Assembly: GCA_019347805.1 (NCBI GenBank)
Contig: JAHWKR010000004.1
Coordinates: 14,158-78,157 of the forward strand
Length of the DNA: 64,000 nucleotides
Reading direction: 5' to 3'
Source of the DNA: Methanobacteriota archaeon
GTDB lineage: Archaea; Thermoplasmatota; E2; JACPAO01; JAHWKR01
Part shown: one piece after another, positions 51,070 through 58,624 of the stretch
Position numbering within the stretch: position 1 is the stretch's first letter
Layout: each line of letters opens with the position of its first letter
Position numbers and translations under genes: made by a program
Notes under the pieces: model-generated
The model's database searches: none
Seen by the model: the letters and a program-made list of their open reading frames with translations, nothing else
What the model was told of the DNA's origin: nothing

Positions 51070-51216
51070 ATGCGTCGACCCTCACGCGTCTTCGCCCTCG
51101 CCCTACTCGGGCTGACCCTCGTGGGTCTCCTCGCCCCTACGGCCTCTGCCCAGTGCTGGCCGATGTGCGGCACGCCCACCGACAGCGCGTCCTGGTATTG
51201 GTGGATCTTCGGCTAG
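51070..51216 (+). CDS. Secreted Trp-rich micropeptide
   Basis: A 48-residue precursor. Residues 1-27 are a clear signal peptide (MRRPSRVFALALLGLTLVGL, ending APTASA). The mature part would be about 21 residues starting QCWPMCGTPTDS and ending SWYWWIFG. It has two Cys able to form a small ring and a very hydrophobic aromatic end. A TATA-like gtaaaatagg (51039-51048) 26-27 bases before the ATG supports a leaderless gene. It lies 111 bases before the membrane kinase gene. No family is recognised; a pheromone, bacteriocin-like peptide or small surface anchor are possible. Confidence 0.65.
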   Translation: MRRPSRVFALALLGLTLVGLLAPTASAQCWPMCGTPTDSASWYWWIFG

Positions 51217-51327
51217 CACGCCTCCCACATCCCGGCCGTCCGCACGGTCCCGTCGGGCGGCCGGCTCCCGTTCTCCCACACCAGGAAATAGAGCAACCCT
51301 TAGGACCACCCGGCCGTTTGACCACCC

Positions 51328-53439
51328 ATGGTGGGCACGGAAGGCCTCCACGCGCTCACCGCGCTCCTGTCGGGACCCGCATTGGCGCTCATCGCGGTGC
51401 CGCTCGTCCTGATCCGTCCGCGCCGCGCCTACGTCGTGTCCCTGGCCGCGTTCCTCGTGCTGTGGGGCGCGCTCATCACCCTCGGCAACCTGTCCCGGAT
51501 CGCCTACGCCGAAGGGCACCTGCTTGTCGCCGAACGGTCCATCCTCGGCTTCCTCGCGCTCCAGACCGTCCTCTACGTCCCGCTCGTCCATTTCTCGGCC
51601 GTCTATCCGGTGCGTCACGGCCTCGTCGCGCGCCGCACCTGGGCCGCCGCGCTCCTCCTCGTGCCCGCGATGGTCGGCGTCGCGCTGCTCTTCCACGACC
51701 TCACATGGTTCTACCGTGGCTTCGCCTCGGGCGCCGGGCTCGGCGCGAACTGGGGCCCGCTGTTCCCCGCCTTCGTCGTGCTCTTCGCCGCCGCCCTCTA
51801 CGGCACGCTGTGGTCGCTGTCGCGTCACGGCACCGCCAGCACCCATGGCCACACGCGCAGACGCACCCACCTCGTCCTCGTGGCGCTGTCGCTCTACACG
51901 GCGTTCTGGGCCGCCGAACTCGCCACGGTGTCGCTGGGCCGGATCCTCCTCATCGGCACGACGCCCGTCGACCTCGTCTACCTCGTCGTCGCGCTCACAG
52001 GACTCGGACTCCTTGTCCGCCATCTCGCCGCCCCCCCGGCCGCGGACGGAAAGAAAGCCCGTCGTCATGCCCGCCTCGCCATCGCCGTCCCCACGCTCTT
52101 CGGCATCGTCTCCGGCACCACGGCCCTCCACCCGGCCGTACCCTGGTTCGAGACCCTTGGCCTGTGGCGCCTCGGCGCCGCCGTCCTCCTCACGCTCGCC
52201 CTCCTGCGCTACGAAGAGAGCCGCACCGCAAGACGCGCCCTCATGGCGACATTGGGCCTCACCGGGCTCCTCCTCGGCCTCGTCCTCGCGGTCTACGCCC
52301 AACAGGCCGTCGAATCGGTCATCGGCTCCATGGCCGTCGCCGTCACCGTCACGCAGGCCGCGCTCCTGGCCGCCGTCTTCGCCGTGCTGCTTGGCAACCC
52401 GACGACCCTGCGCTGGCTCGCCGTCCGACTCGGCACCGCCGTCCCCGACATCGACGCCCACCGGCTCGAGGTCTACGAAGCGGCCCTCGCGCACGCCCAG
52501 ACCGAGACCGACAGCGCCCGCTCCATGCGACGGCTCGAAGCGCTGCGCGAACGCCTCGCCATCAGCCCCACCGAACACGAATCGCTCTCACGGATCGTCG
52601 CCGCGCACAGCGTCCAGACCCACCGCGCGCCCACGACCGGTACGCTCGTCGCGGGACGTTACCGCCTCGGCGTCCACGTCGGACACGGCACGAACGGCGC
52701 CGCCCACGAAGCCGACGACCTCGTCCTCGGACGCCGCGTCGTCGTCAAGGTGCTGAACGGCGACGGCCGCATCGACCACGACGCCTTCCGCAACGAATCG
52801 CGCCTCGCCGCCTCCGCCGAGCACCAGAACGTCCTGCGCGTCTATGATTCCGGCATCCACGGCACCACACCGTTCCTCGTCACCGAACAGGCCGACGGCG
52901 GCACGCTCGAGGCGCTCATCCAGGAACGGGGCGCCATCCCGGAAGCGGAAGCGCTCGCGCTCATCGACGGCATCCTGCAAGGCCTGGCGCATCTGCACGG
53001 ACTGGGCGTCGTGCACGGCGACCTCAGCCCCGCCAACATCCTCATCGGCCGCGACGGCCACCCCCGCATCGCCGACTTCGGACTCGCGCTCACCCTCGAC
53101 CCCAACACCACCCAGACCGGACTCGACGCCCCGCGCGCCGCCGGCACGCCCGCGACCATGAGCCCCGAACAGACCACCGGACTCGCACCGCGGCCGAAAA
53201 GCGACCTCTACAGCGCCGGCGCCATCCTCTACCGCCTGCTGTCGGGCCACCACTACGCCGACTTCGAGGGCCAGGACGCCTTCGGGCTGCGCCACCTCGT
53301 CCTCCACGTCGGACCCGCACCGCTTCCCGACACCATCAGCGCCAAGGCCCGCGACACGGTCATGCGGGCGCTCGCCAAGGACCCGGAACGGCGCCCTGCT
53401 GACGCGGAGACGATGCGGCGCTCTCTCGGGCTCGGCTAA
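51328..53439 (+). CDS. Multi-TM eukaryotic-type Ser/Thr protein kinase
   Basis: A 703-residue protein. About 11 predicted helices occupy residues 8-360. Residues about 440-703 form a Hanks-type kinase domain: glycine loop GHGTNG, catalytic Lys in RRVVVKVL, catalytic loop VVHGDLSPANIL (HGD in place of HRD), DFGLAL with the Mg-binding Asp, MSPEQ in place of APE, and KSDLYSAG. Catalytic residues are complete. It probably senses a signal through the membrane part and phosphorylates Ser/Thr. TATA-like cccttagga (about 51296-51304) lies 28 bases before the ATG. It overlaps by four bases (CTAA) the convergent FHA gene, a likely target. Confidence 0.9.
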   Translation: MVGTEGLHALTALLSGPALALIAVPLVLIRPRRAYVVSLAAFLVLWGALITLGNLSRIAYAEGHLLVAERSILGFLALQTVLYVPLVHFSAVYPVRHGLVARRTWAAALLLVPAMVGVALLFHDLTWFYRGFASGAGLGANWGPLFPAFVVLFAAALYGTLWSLSRHGTASTHGHTRRRTHLVLVALSLYTAFWAAELATVSLGRILLIGTTPVDLVYLVVALTGLGLLVRHLAAPPAADGKKARRHARLAIAVPTLFGIVSGTTALHPAVPWFETLGLWRLGAAVLLTLALLRYEESRTARRALMATLGLTGLLLGLVLAVYAQQAVESVIGSMAVAVTVTQAALLAAVFAVLLGNPTTLRWLAVRLGTAVPDIDAHRLEVYEAALAHAQTETDSARSMRRLEALRERLAISPTEHESLSRIVAAHSVQTHRAPTTGTLVAGRYRLGVHVGHGTNGAAHEADDLVLGRRVVVKVLNGDGRIDHDAFRNESRLAASAEHQNVLRVYDSGIHGTTPFLVTEQADGGTLEALIQERGAIPEAEALALIDGILQGLAHLHGLGVVHGDLSPANILIGRDGHPRIADFGLALTLDPNTTQTGLDAPRAAGTPATMSPEQTTGLAPRPKSDLYSAGAILYRLLSGHHYADFEGQDAFGLRHLVLHVGPAPLPDTISAKARDTVMRALAKDPERRPADAETMRRSLGLG

Positions 53440-54197
53440 TCGTCGCGGAACAGGAGCAGCGACCGGCCGACCCCGATGACGTCCCCCGTGCGGAGCGGCG
53501 TCTCGGCGCCGACATCGAGCCGTTGCCAGTTGAGCCAGGTCCCGTTCCTCGCGGTGCGCAGGTCGAGCAGCCGATGGCTGCCGCCGACACGGACGATCTC
53601 GGCGTTCTCCGCCGACACATAAGGGTCGTATTCGAGCGGCACCGCCACGCCCGAGGCGCGGCCGATGACCCAGCCACGCGGCTCGGCCCTCCGGTTCGCC
53701 GTGAGCGGGAACGTCCGGCCCTCCTCGGCACCATGCACCAGGACAAGGCGCGCCCCCTCGCCCGCGGCATGCTCCGAGCGTTGGGGCAACCCCATCGTGC
53801 GCGTCGGGTCGAGCCGTGTCGACGCGGGCACGGCCGAGAGCCGACGCAGCTCTTCCGTCACCGCGAACAAACGGGCACGGTCCGTGACATATTCGTAGAG
53901 GGCACGCCGGCCCGGCCGACGCGCCTCGCGCACCCGCACCAGGCCCGCCTCGACGAGCTGGTCCATGTGGTGCTGCACCGCCTGGCGCGAGATGGGGCCC
54001 TCCGGACGCGCGTTCGTGCGCTGCGCCGGGCTCGCCTCGAGCTCCACCTCGTCGATCGTGCGCGGCGTCCTGAGCTGCGACAACAACCCAAGCCGTGAAG
54101 CCGAGCCGAGCACTTTCAGGTAATGCTCCAGACGGTCGAGATCCTCCGGCACAAGGCACTTCCGTGACGGCACGAAGAGGACGGGGTCCAAGGACAT
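53436..54197 (-). CDS. Winged-helix plus FHA domain regulator
   Basis: A 253-residue protein. Residues about 18-115 fit an ArsR/MarR-type winged helix (LKVLGSASRLGLLSQLRTPR, then ISRQAVQHHMDQLVEAGLVR). Residues about 155-250 form an FHA domain (VIGRASG, YVSAENAEIV, LLDLRTARNGTWLNWQ) with the conserved GR, Ser and NGT elements that bind phosphothreonine. A strong Shine-Dalgarno (TAGGAGG) precedes the ATG at 54197. Convergence with the Ser/Thr kinase suggests it reads that kinase's phosphorylation and controls transcription. Confidence 0.88.
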   Translation of the reverse strand: MSLDPVLFVPSRKCLVPEDLDRLEHYLKVLGSASRLGLLSQLRTPRTIDEVELEASPAQRTNARPEGPISRQAVQHHMDQLVEAGLVRVREARRPGRRALYEYVTDRARLFAVTEELRRLSAVPASTRLDPTRTMGLPQRSEHAAGEGARLVLVHGAEEGRTFPLTANRRAEPRGWVIGRASGVAVPLEYDPYVSAENAEIVRVGGSHRLLDLRTARNGTWLNWQRLDVGAETPLRTGDVIGVGRSLLLFRDD

Positions 54198-54631
54198 TGC
54201 GCCTCCTAAGACTGCGACCCCGGCCCGGCCCCCGGTGGGGGGCCAGGCCGAAGGCCGGACTGCTGGGGAGGAGGGCGCACGCACCGGCAGGAGCGGGCAG
54301 AGCCCATGGCACCCTACCTCCAAGTGGTGGTCGGCGTCAGGGAGGACACGTCGACCACGACAGGACAATCCGGGCCCGTAGTAATACGTCACCAACAGGA
54401 CCATTGCGGGCGCAGACTGGAGCTTGCACCCATCGTTTATAAGGGGCAGGTCGGCCGCGACGAAACGTTCAAGCGGCCAAGCCGGCCTATCTTCATCCCT
54501 ACCCTTTGAGACGACCGGCGGAAGGTCCTACCCTTGTCAGTTCCTACCCGACAAGTCTTCTGCCGCGTCTCTTTTCGATTCGATGAGCCTGGGCGCTGGC
54601 GCGAGAGGACAGCGGCGCCGTCTGGACGGCG
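54198..54631. other. Gene-free stretch between FHA gene and rfcS echo
   Basis: 434 bases without a supported gene. A symmetric TATA-like cgtttataag (54434-54443) could start a plus-strand RNA near 54465 or a long leader for the FHA gene. An inverted repeat CTTGTC/GACAAG (54533-54538 with 54550-54555) resembles the outer stem of the rfcS terminator hairpin and may be an older copy of it. No open frame here looks coding. Confidence 0.4.
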
Positions 54632-54682
54632 CTACGCGCCTTCGCTTCAGACAAGGACGAAGTGGGCCAGCAAGGCTTCCAT
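54632..54682 (-). pseudogene. Echo of the rfcS 3' end
   Basis: A 17-codon remnant that reads [11 protein letters not shown], stop, SEGA, stop. The true rfcS end reads [16 protein letters not shown]. Of 13 base differences, 11 are synonymous, one is I to M and one turns Gly into TGA. The copy lies 136 bases downstream of the corresponding rfcS segment. Like the original it folds into a hairpin (GTCTG 54620-54624 with CAGAC 54648-54652; GGCGC/GCGCC inside) with TAG at the tip. The pattern shows that the copy diverged while under protein-level selection. Confidence 0.85.
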
Positions 54683-54751
54683 GTGCGCGACGGCGGTGAC
54701 CGGCGGTCGCCGCCGGACGCGCACACAGAGCGCTCAGAGCGCATGAGACCA

Positions 54752-54791
54752 CTTGTCGGCCGAGGCGCTATGCGCCCTCGGATCCGACAAG
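54752..54791 (-). terminator. Hairpin spanning the rfcS stop codon
   Basis: CTTGTCGG (54752-54759) pairs with CCGACAAG (54784-54791), and an inner stem CCGAG/CTCGG plus GCGC/GCGC closes on a three-base tip. The TAG stop (54768-54770) is at the tip, and the 5' arm on the minus strand encodes the last RfcS residues. It is the same layout as at hxlB and glmS. Confidence 0.65.
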
Positions 54792-55727
54792 GACGAAATG
54801 CGCGAGGAGTGCCTCTATCTGGATGCGCTCGTTGCTCCCCTCGACCATCCGGAACTCCGCCTCGCCGATGCGGTCGACGAGGCGCACCTTGAGCGGGTCT
54901 GAAACAGGCAGGTCGAAGACCGAGCGGTGGATCTGCCGGATGATGTCCTCACCCGACAACCCGTAATCGATGAGCATGTCGTCCAGCGAGGCGCGCGCGG
55001 CGAGGAAATCACCCTCGAGCGCCGTCGTGAGAAGCGCCTTGATCTGTTCCGGGCGCGCCGTCGAGGTGGTCTGGTAGACCGACTCGGCGTCGATCTTGCC
55101 ACCCACCGAGGCGGCCACCTGGAGGGCGTTCGTGACCCGGCGGGCGTCGCCGCGGGCGACATAGGTGATGGCCTCGAGGCCGTCGCCGGTCACTTCCAGG
55201 TCCTCGGTCTTGGCGATGCGGCGCACATACTCCTTGACGTCGTTGGCGCTGAGCGGCCGGAACCGGAAGACGGCGCAGCGCGACTGGATGGGCTCGATGA
55301 TCTTTGAGGAATAATTGCACGACAGGATGAAGCGGCAGGTCTGCGTGTAGCGCTCCATGGTGCGCCGGAGGGCCGCCTGGGCGTCATCGGTGAGGGCGTC
55401 CGCCTCGTCGAGGAAGATGATCTTGAACGGATGGTCCCCGATGGGCCGCGTGCGCGCATAATCCTTGATCTGCTTGCGCACGACCCCGATGCCGCGCTCG
55501 TCCGAGGCGTTGAGCTCGAAGAAGTTGCCGCGCCATTCGTCGCCGAAGAGCTCCCGGGCGAGCGCCATGGCGGAGGTGGTCTTGCCCGTCCCCGCAGGAC
55601 CCGCGAACATGAGGTGGGGCAGGTTCCCCGATTTCACGTAGGACTTCAGGCGCGCCATGACCTCTTTCTGGCCGACGACCTCGTCCAGTGCCTTGGGCCG
55701 GTACTTCTCGACCCAGACCTCGTGCAT
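54768..55727 (-). CDS. rfcS: Replication factor C small subunit
   Basis: A 319-residue AAA+ clamp-loader subunit that loads PCNA onto DNA. N-terminal [18 protein letters not shown], Walker [16 protein letters not shown] (residues 39-53), [13 protein letters not shown], Walker [10 protein letters not shown], sensor 1 [12 protein letters not shown] and the SRC motif [12 protein letters not shown] are all present. The ATG at 55727 is used; a TATA-like GGTTTACC (minus strand, about 55752-55760) lies 29 bases upstream, so the message is probably leaderless. The end lies in a hairpin and a degenerate copy of the 3' end lies downstream. The large subunit is not in the window. Confidence 0.97.
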   Translation of the reverse strand: MHEVWVEKYRPKALDEVVGQKEVMARLKSYVKSGNLPHLMFAGPAGTGKTTSAMALARELFGDEWRGNFFELNASDERGIGVVRKQIKDYARTRPIGDHPFKIIFLDEADALTDDAQAALRRTMERYTQTCRFILSCNYSSKIIEPIQSRCAVFRFRPLSANDVKEYVRRIAKTEDLEVTGDGLEAITYVARGDARRVTNALQVAASVGGKIDAESVYQTTSTARPEQIKALLTTALEGDFLAARASLDDMLIDYGLSGEDIIRQIHRSVFDLPVSDPLKVRLVDRIGEAEFRMVEGSNERIQIEALLAHFVLVGSEGA

Positions 55728-55789
55728 GGCGGCGCCCAAGGAGGGTCCGGTGGTAAACCTTTGGGCGACACCTCCCGGGCGCCCGTAGC

Positions 55790-56545
55790 ATGACCCGTGC
55801 CGATATGGCCAAAGAGGGACGCAAAGGTCAAGACCACAGCGCCCCAAGGCGCTTTCCCGTGCACTCCGACGTACGCGAAAAAAGCGCGCAGAGACGGCTT
55901 GCCGACTCTGTCCGGCACCATCCCGAGGTCACCGACCCGCGCGTCGTCGAGGCCATCGCCAAGGTCCCCCGAACGCTTTTCGTCCCCCTGGAACAACGGA
56001 TGCGCGCCCTTGATGACGCCGCCCTGCCGATCGGGGACGCCCAGACCATCTCCGCGCCGCACATGGTCGCCATCATGTCGAGCGTCCTCCGGCTCGCACC
56101 GGGCCATCGGGTCCTCGAGGTCGGAACAGGCTCCGGATATCACGCCGCGGTCCTTGCCGAAATGGTGGGACCGGCCGGGCGGGTCTTCTCGGTCGAGACG
56201 GTACCGCGACTGGCGGAGCGCGCCCGGCGCGACCTGGACGCGGCCGGCTACCCGGAGGTGGTCGTGGTGCAGGGGGATGGCGGTCTCGGCCTTCCTGGGG
56301 AGGCGCCCTTCGACCGCATCTCCATCGCCGCCGCATGTCCCGATATCCCCGACCCGCTCTTGGCCCAACTCAAGGTGGGCGGACGCATGGTGGTGCCGTA
56401 CGGCCAGAAGGATTGCACGCTCATCACCATCGACCGCACGGAGGACGGCTACACGACCACCGACCATGGTCGCTGTCTCTTCGTGCCGCTCACCGGCCGC
56501 TATGGCGCGGCCACCGCCCCGGCATCCGGGTCGACGCACCCATGA
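55790..56545 (+). CDS. pcm: Protein-L-isoaspartate O-methyltransferase
   Basis: A 251-residue SAM-dependent repair methyltransferase for isoaspartyl residues in aged proteins. Motifs: [38 protein letters not shown] (family signature), [18 protein letters not shown] (SAM motif I), VFSVET, and GGRMVVPYG. The N-terminal 40 residues are a variable extension; the ATG at 55805 is an alternative start. It is divergent from rfcS, and the two share a 62-base promoter region. Confidence 0.95.
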   Translation: MTRADMAKEGRKGQDHSAPRRFPVHSDVREKSAQRRLADSVRHHPEVTDPRVVEAIAKVPRTLFVPLEQRMRALDDAALPIGDAQTISAPHMVAIMSSVLRLAPGHRVLEVGTGSGYHAAVLAEMVGPAGRVFSVETVPRLAERARRDLDAAGYPEVVVVQGDGGLGLPGEAPFDRISIAAACPDIPDPLLAQLKVGGRMVVPYGQKDCTLITIDRTEDGYTTTDHGRCLFVPLTGRYGAATAPASGSTHP

Positions 56546-56710
56546 GATGACGAACGGACGACATGCCGGGCAAGGTGAGCGGACGCATGCCCCACCCACC
56601 TGGGCGGGTATATAGCGTCCATGGCGACAGAGGCGCAACGAGCGCCCTTACGACGACCTCCCGACAAAGCCTATATAACGACCCGTCTTGAGCGGCGACT
56701 GGTGCCCTTG

Positions 56711-57652
56711 ATGGACCGGACCCTTACGACCCTCGTCTCCTGCCTTCTCCTCGCGCTCGCCCTTTCCGGCTGTTTCGGCGGCGACGGCGATGACGAGAAG
56801 GACGACGACACGACGACGGGACCCGGCAACGGCACACCGCCGGCCGACAACAACACGACCGTCCCCCCGGAACCGAACCTCCCACCGATCGCGTTCTTCA
56901 ACGTCACCGTCCAGAACGCCACCGAGTCGTCCGAACCATGGATCGTCCGCTCGGGCCAGAACGCCACCTTCGTCTTCGACGCCTCGGCGTCCCGCGACCC
57001 CGACGGCAACATCACGAACTATGTCTGGAAGGTCACCAAGGGCACCCGGGAGTTCACCTCGGCCGATGCGGTCTTCCGCCTCGACGTGGCGAATTTCGGC
57101 GGCACCGACGCCGGCGTCTACGAGGTGACACTGCGCGTCGTGGACGACGACTTCAACATCACCGAGATCCGCGACTTCCTCGTCGTCTCGTACGAGGTGC
57201 AATGGGTCGAGGAACTCACCATCGTCGGTCCCGGCACCTATTCGCGCTCCGACGCGCGCGAGAACGAGGCAGGCAGCGACCTGCAAGGCACCGGCACGAC
57301 CCAAGGGACATGGGCCAAGGAGACGCTCACCGTGACCGGCAACGCCACCAAGATCGAGCTCGACCTCGCCTACACCCCCGGGACGACCGGGAAGCTCGGC
57401 CTCTACCTCTTCAAGCCGGACGACGACCACGAGAGCGCCGAGCCGCTCGCGGAAGCCCAACCCGCCGCCAGCCCGGTCAACCTGTCGGTCGACGAGGTGC
57501 CGACGAGCGGCGGCTACACCATCCGCATCGAACTCGACGGCGACCGCGTCGAAGGCTACACGCTGACCGCCAACGTCATCTATGCGGCCCCGAGCGGCGG
57601 CACGGCGGGCGAGAGCACCGACGAGGAGACGGAAGACGGCGGCGAGGAATAG
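56711..57652 (+). CDS. PKD-domain lipoprotein
   Basis: A 313-residue lipoprotein. The signal MDRTLTTLVSCLLLALALSG with Cys near 21 is followed by a Asp/Thr/Pro-rich linker with several NxT/S sequons. A PKD domain (residues about 55-160, ATFVFDASASRDPDGNITNY, YEVTLRVVDDD) and a second beta domain (about 185-290) follow. It ends in an acidic stretch. It is probably a surface adhesion or carbohydrate-binding protein. A TATA-like cctatataac (56670-56679) lies about 36 bases before the ATG. Confidence 0.8.
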   Translation: MDRTLTTLVSCLLLALALSGCFGGDGDDEKDDDTTTGPGNGTPPADNNTTVPPEPNLPPIAFFNVTVQNATESSEPWIVRSGQNATFVFDASASRDPDGNITNYVWKVTKGTREFTSADAVFRLDVANFGGTDAGVYEVTLRVVDDDFNITEIRDFLVVSYEVQWVEELTIVGPGTYSRSDARENEAGSDLQGTGTTQGTWAKETLTVTGNATKIELDLAYTPGTTGKLGLYLFKPDDDHESAEPLAEAQPAASPVNLSVDEVPTSGGYTIRIELDGDRVEGYTLTANVIYAAPSGGTAGESTDEETEDGGEE

Positions 57653-57655
57653 GCC

Positions 57656-58600
57656 TCAGGTCCGATAGCGCACCCTGTTGCCGCACGTGCAGCGCAAGGT
57701 GTCCTTGCCGAGATGCATCGTCGAGCCGCACCGCTCGCACGGCAACATGTCGGCAAGACGCTCGAGCCATGCCCGCGCCAGCTCCGGTTCGTCCTTGTTG
57801 GCGATGAACCGGTCATAGATCTCCCGCTGCTCCGGGGTCTCGATCCGGGATTCGAGCGCCTTGAGGTCGATGGGACGGCCCGCCTCCTTGCCGCGCTGGA
57901 CCGGCCGGATGCGCATGATGAGGAACGCCAGGAAGGCGCCACCCCCGATGCCGCCGATGTGGGCGATGCGCGCCACCCCCGAACCGAGGCCGCCGACGAA
58001 CTCGAGCGCCACGAGCTCCATCGCCGTGTAGACCAGTGCGGCGATGTAGACCGGGACATTGGGCAGGATGAGGATAAAAAACAGCACCACCTTGTCACGC
58101 GGATAGAGCGTGGCATAGGCCGCGAGCACCGCGAAGACCCCGCCCGAGGCGCCCACCACCGGCCGGAACGCCTCGACGGGCGCCGCCGCGACAAGGACAT
58201 AGAACGTATGCAGGAGCGTCCCGATGATGCCCCCTCCCAGGAAGACGAGAAGCAGACGGCCGCGGCCGATGCGCTCCTCGAGACCCATCCCCATGAAGAC
58301 GAAGATGACGACGTTCATGACGATGTGGACCGCATCGGCATGCAGGAACATGGTGGTGACGAGGGTCGGCCAGTGCAGGAAGGCAGACGGGGCGATGTAG
58401 GCCGGGCGCCAGGCGAGCGACTCGACGAGCGACGAACCGACCAGCGACAAGGCGAGACCGGGGCTCGTCACGACCCCCAACATGAAGACGCCGAACATGG
58501 CGACGATGAGCGATTGCACCATCGACCAGCCACGGAACCATCCGAAGCCGACCACAGCGATCATGAGACCTGCCGCCGTGAGGCCTACCCAGTCGACCAT
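57656..58600 (-). CDS. Rhomboid family intramembrane protease with zinc ribbon
   Basis: A 314-residue protein with about seven helices. The catalytic Ser is in VVGASGGVFAVLAAY and the catalytic His in ARIAHIGGIGGGAFLAF. HADAVHIVMNVVIFVFMGMG, with its His and Asn, is the typical helix 2 and GLEERIGRGRLL the following loop. After the membrane domain come about 80 residues ending in a zinc ribbon (CERCGS and CTCGN). Cleaves substrates within the membrane. A TATA-like TTCTTATGA (minus strand, about 58625-58633) lies 29 bases before the ATG. Confidence 0.92.
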   Translation of the reverse strand: MVDWVGLTAAGLMIAVVGFGWFRGWSMVQSLIVAMFGVFMLGVVTSPGLALSLVGSSLVESLAWRPAYIAPSAFLHWPTLVTTMFLHADAVHIVMNVVIFVFMGMGLEERIGRGRLLLVFLGGGIIGTLLHTFYVLVAAAPVEAFRPVVGASGGVFAVLAAYATLYPRDKVVLFFILILPNVPVYIAALVYTAMELVALEFVGGLGSGVARIAHIGGIGGGAFLAFLIMRIRPVQRGKEAGRPIDLKALESRIETPEQREIYDRFIANKDEPELARAWLERLADMLPCERCGSTMHLGKDTLRCTCGNRVRYRT

Positions 58601-58624
58601 TGCGGACGGGGGGACGGAGCCGGG

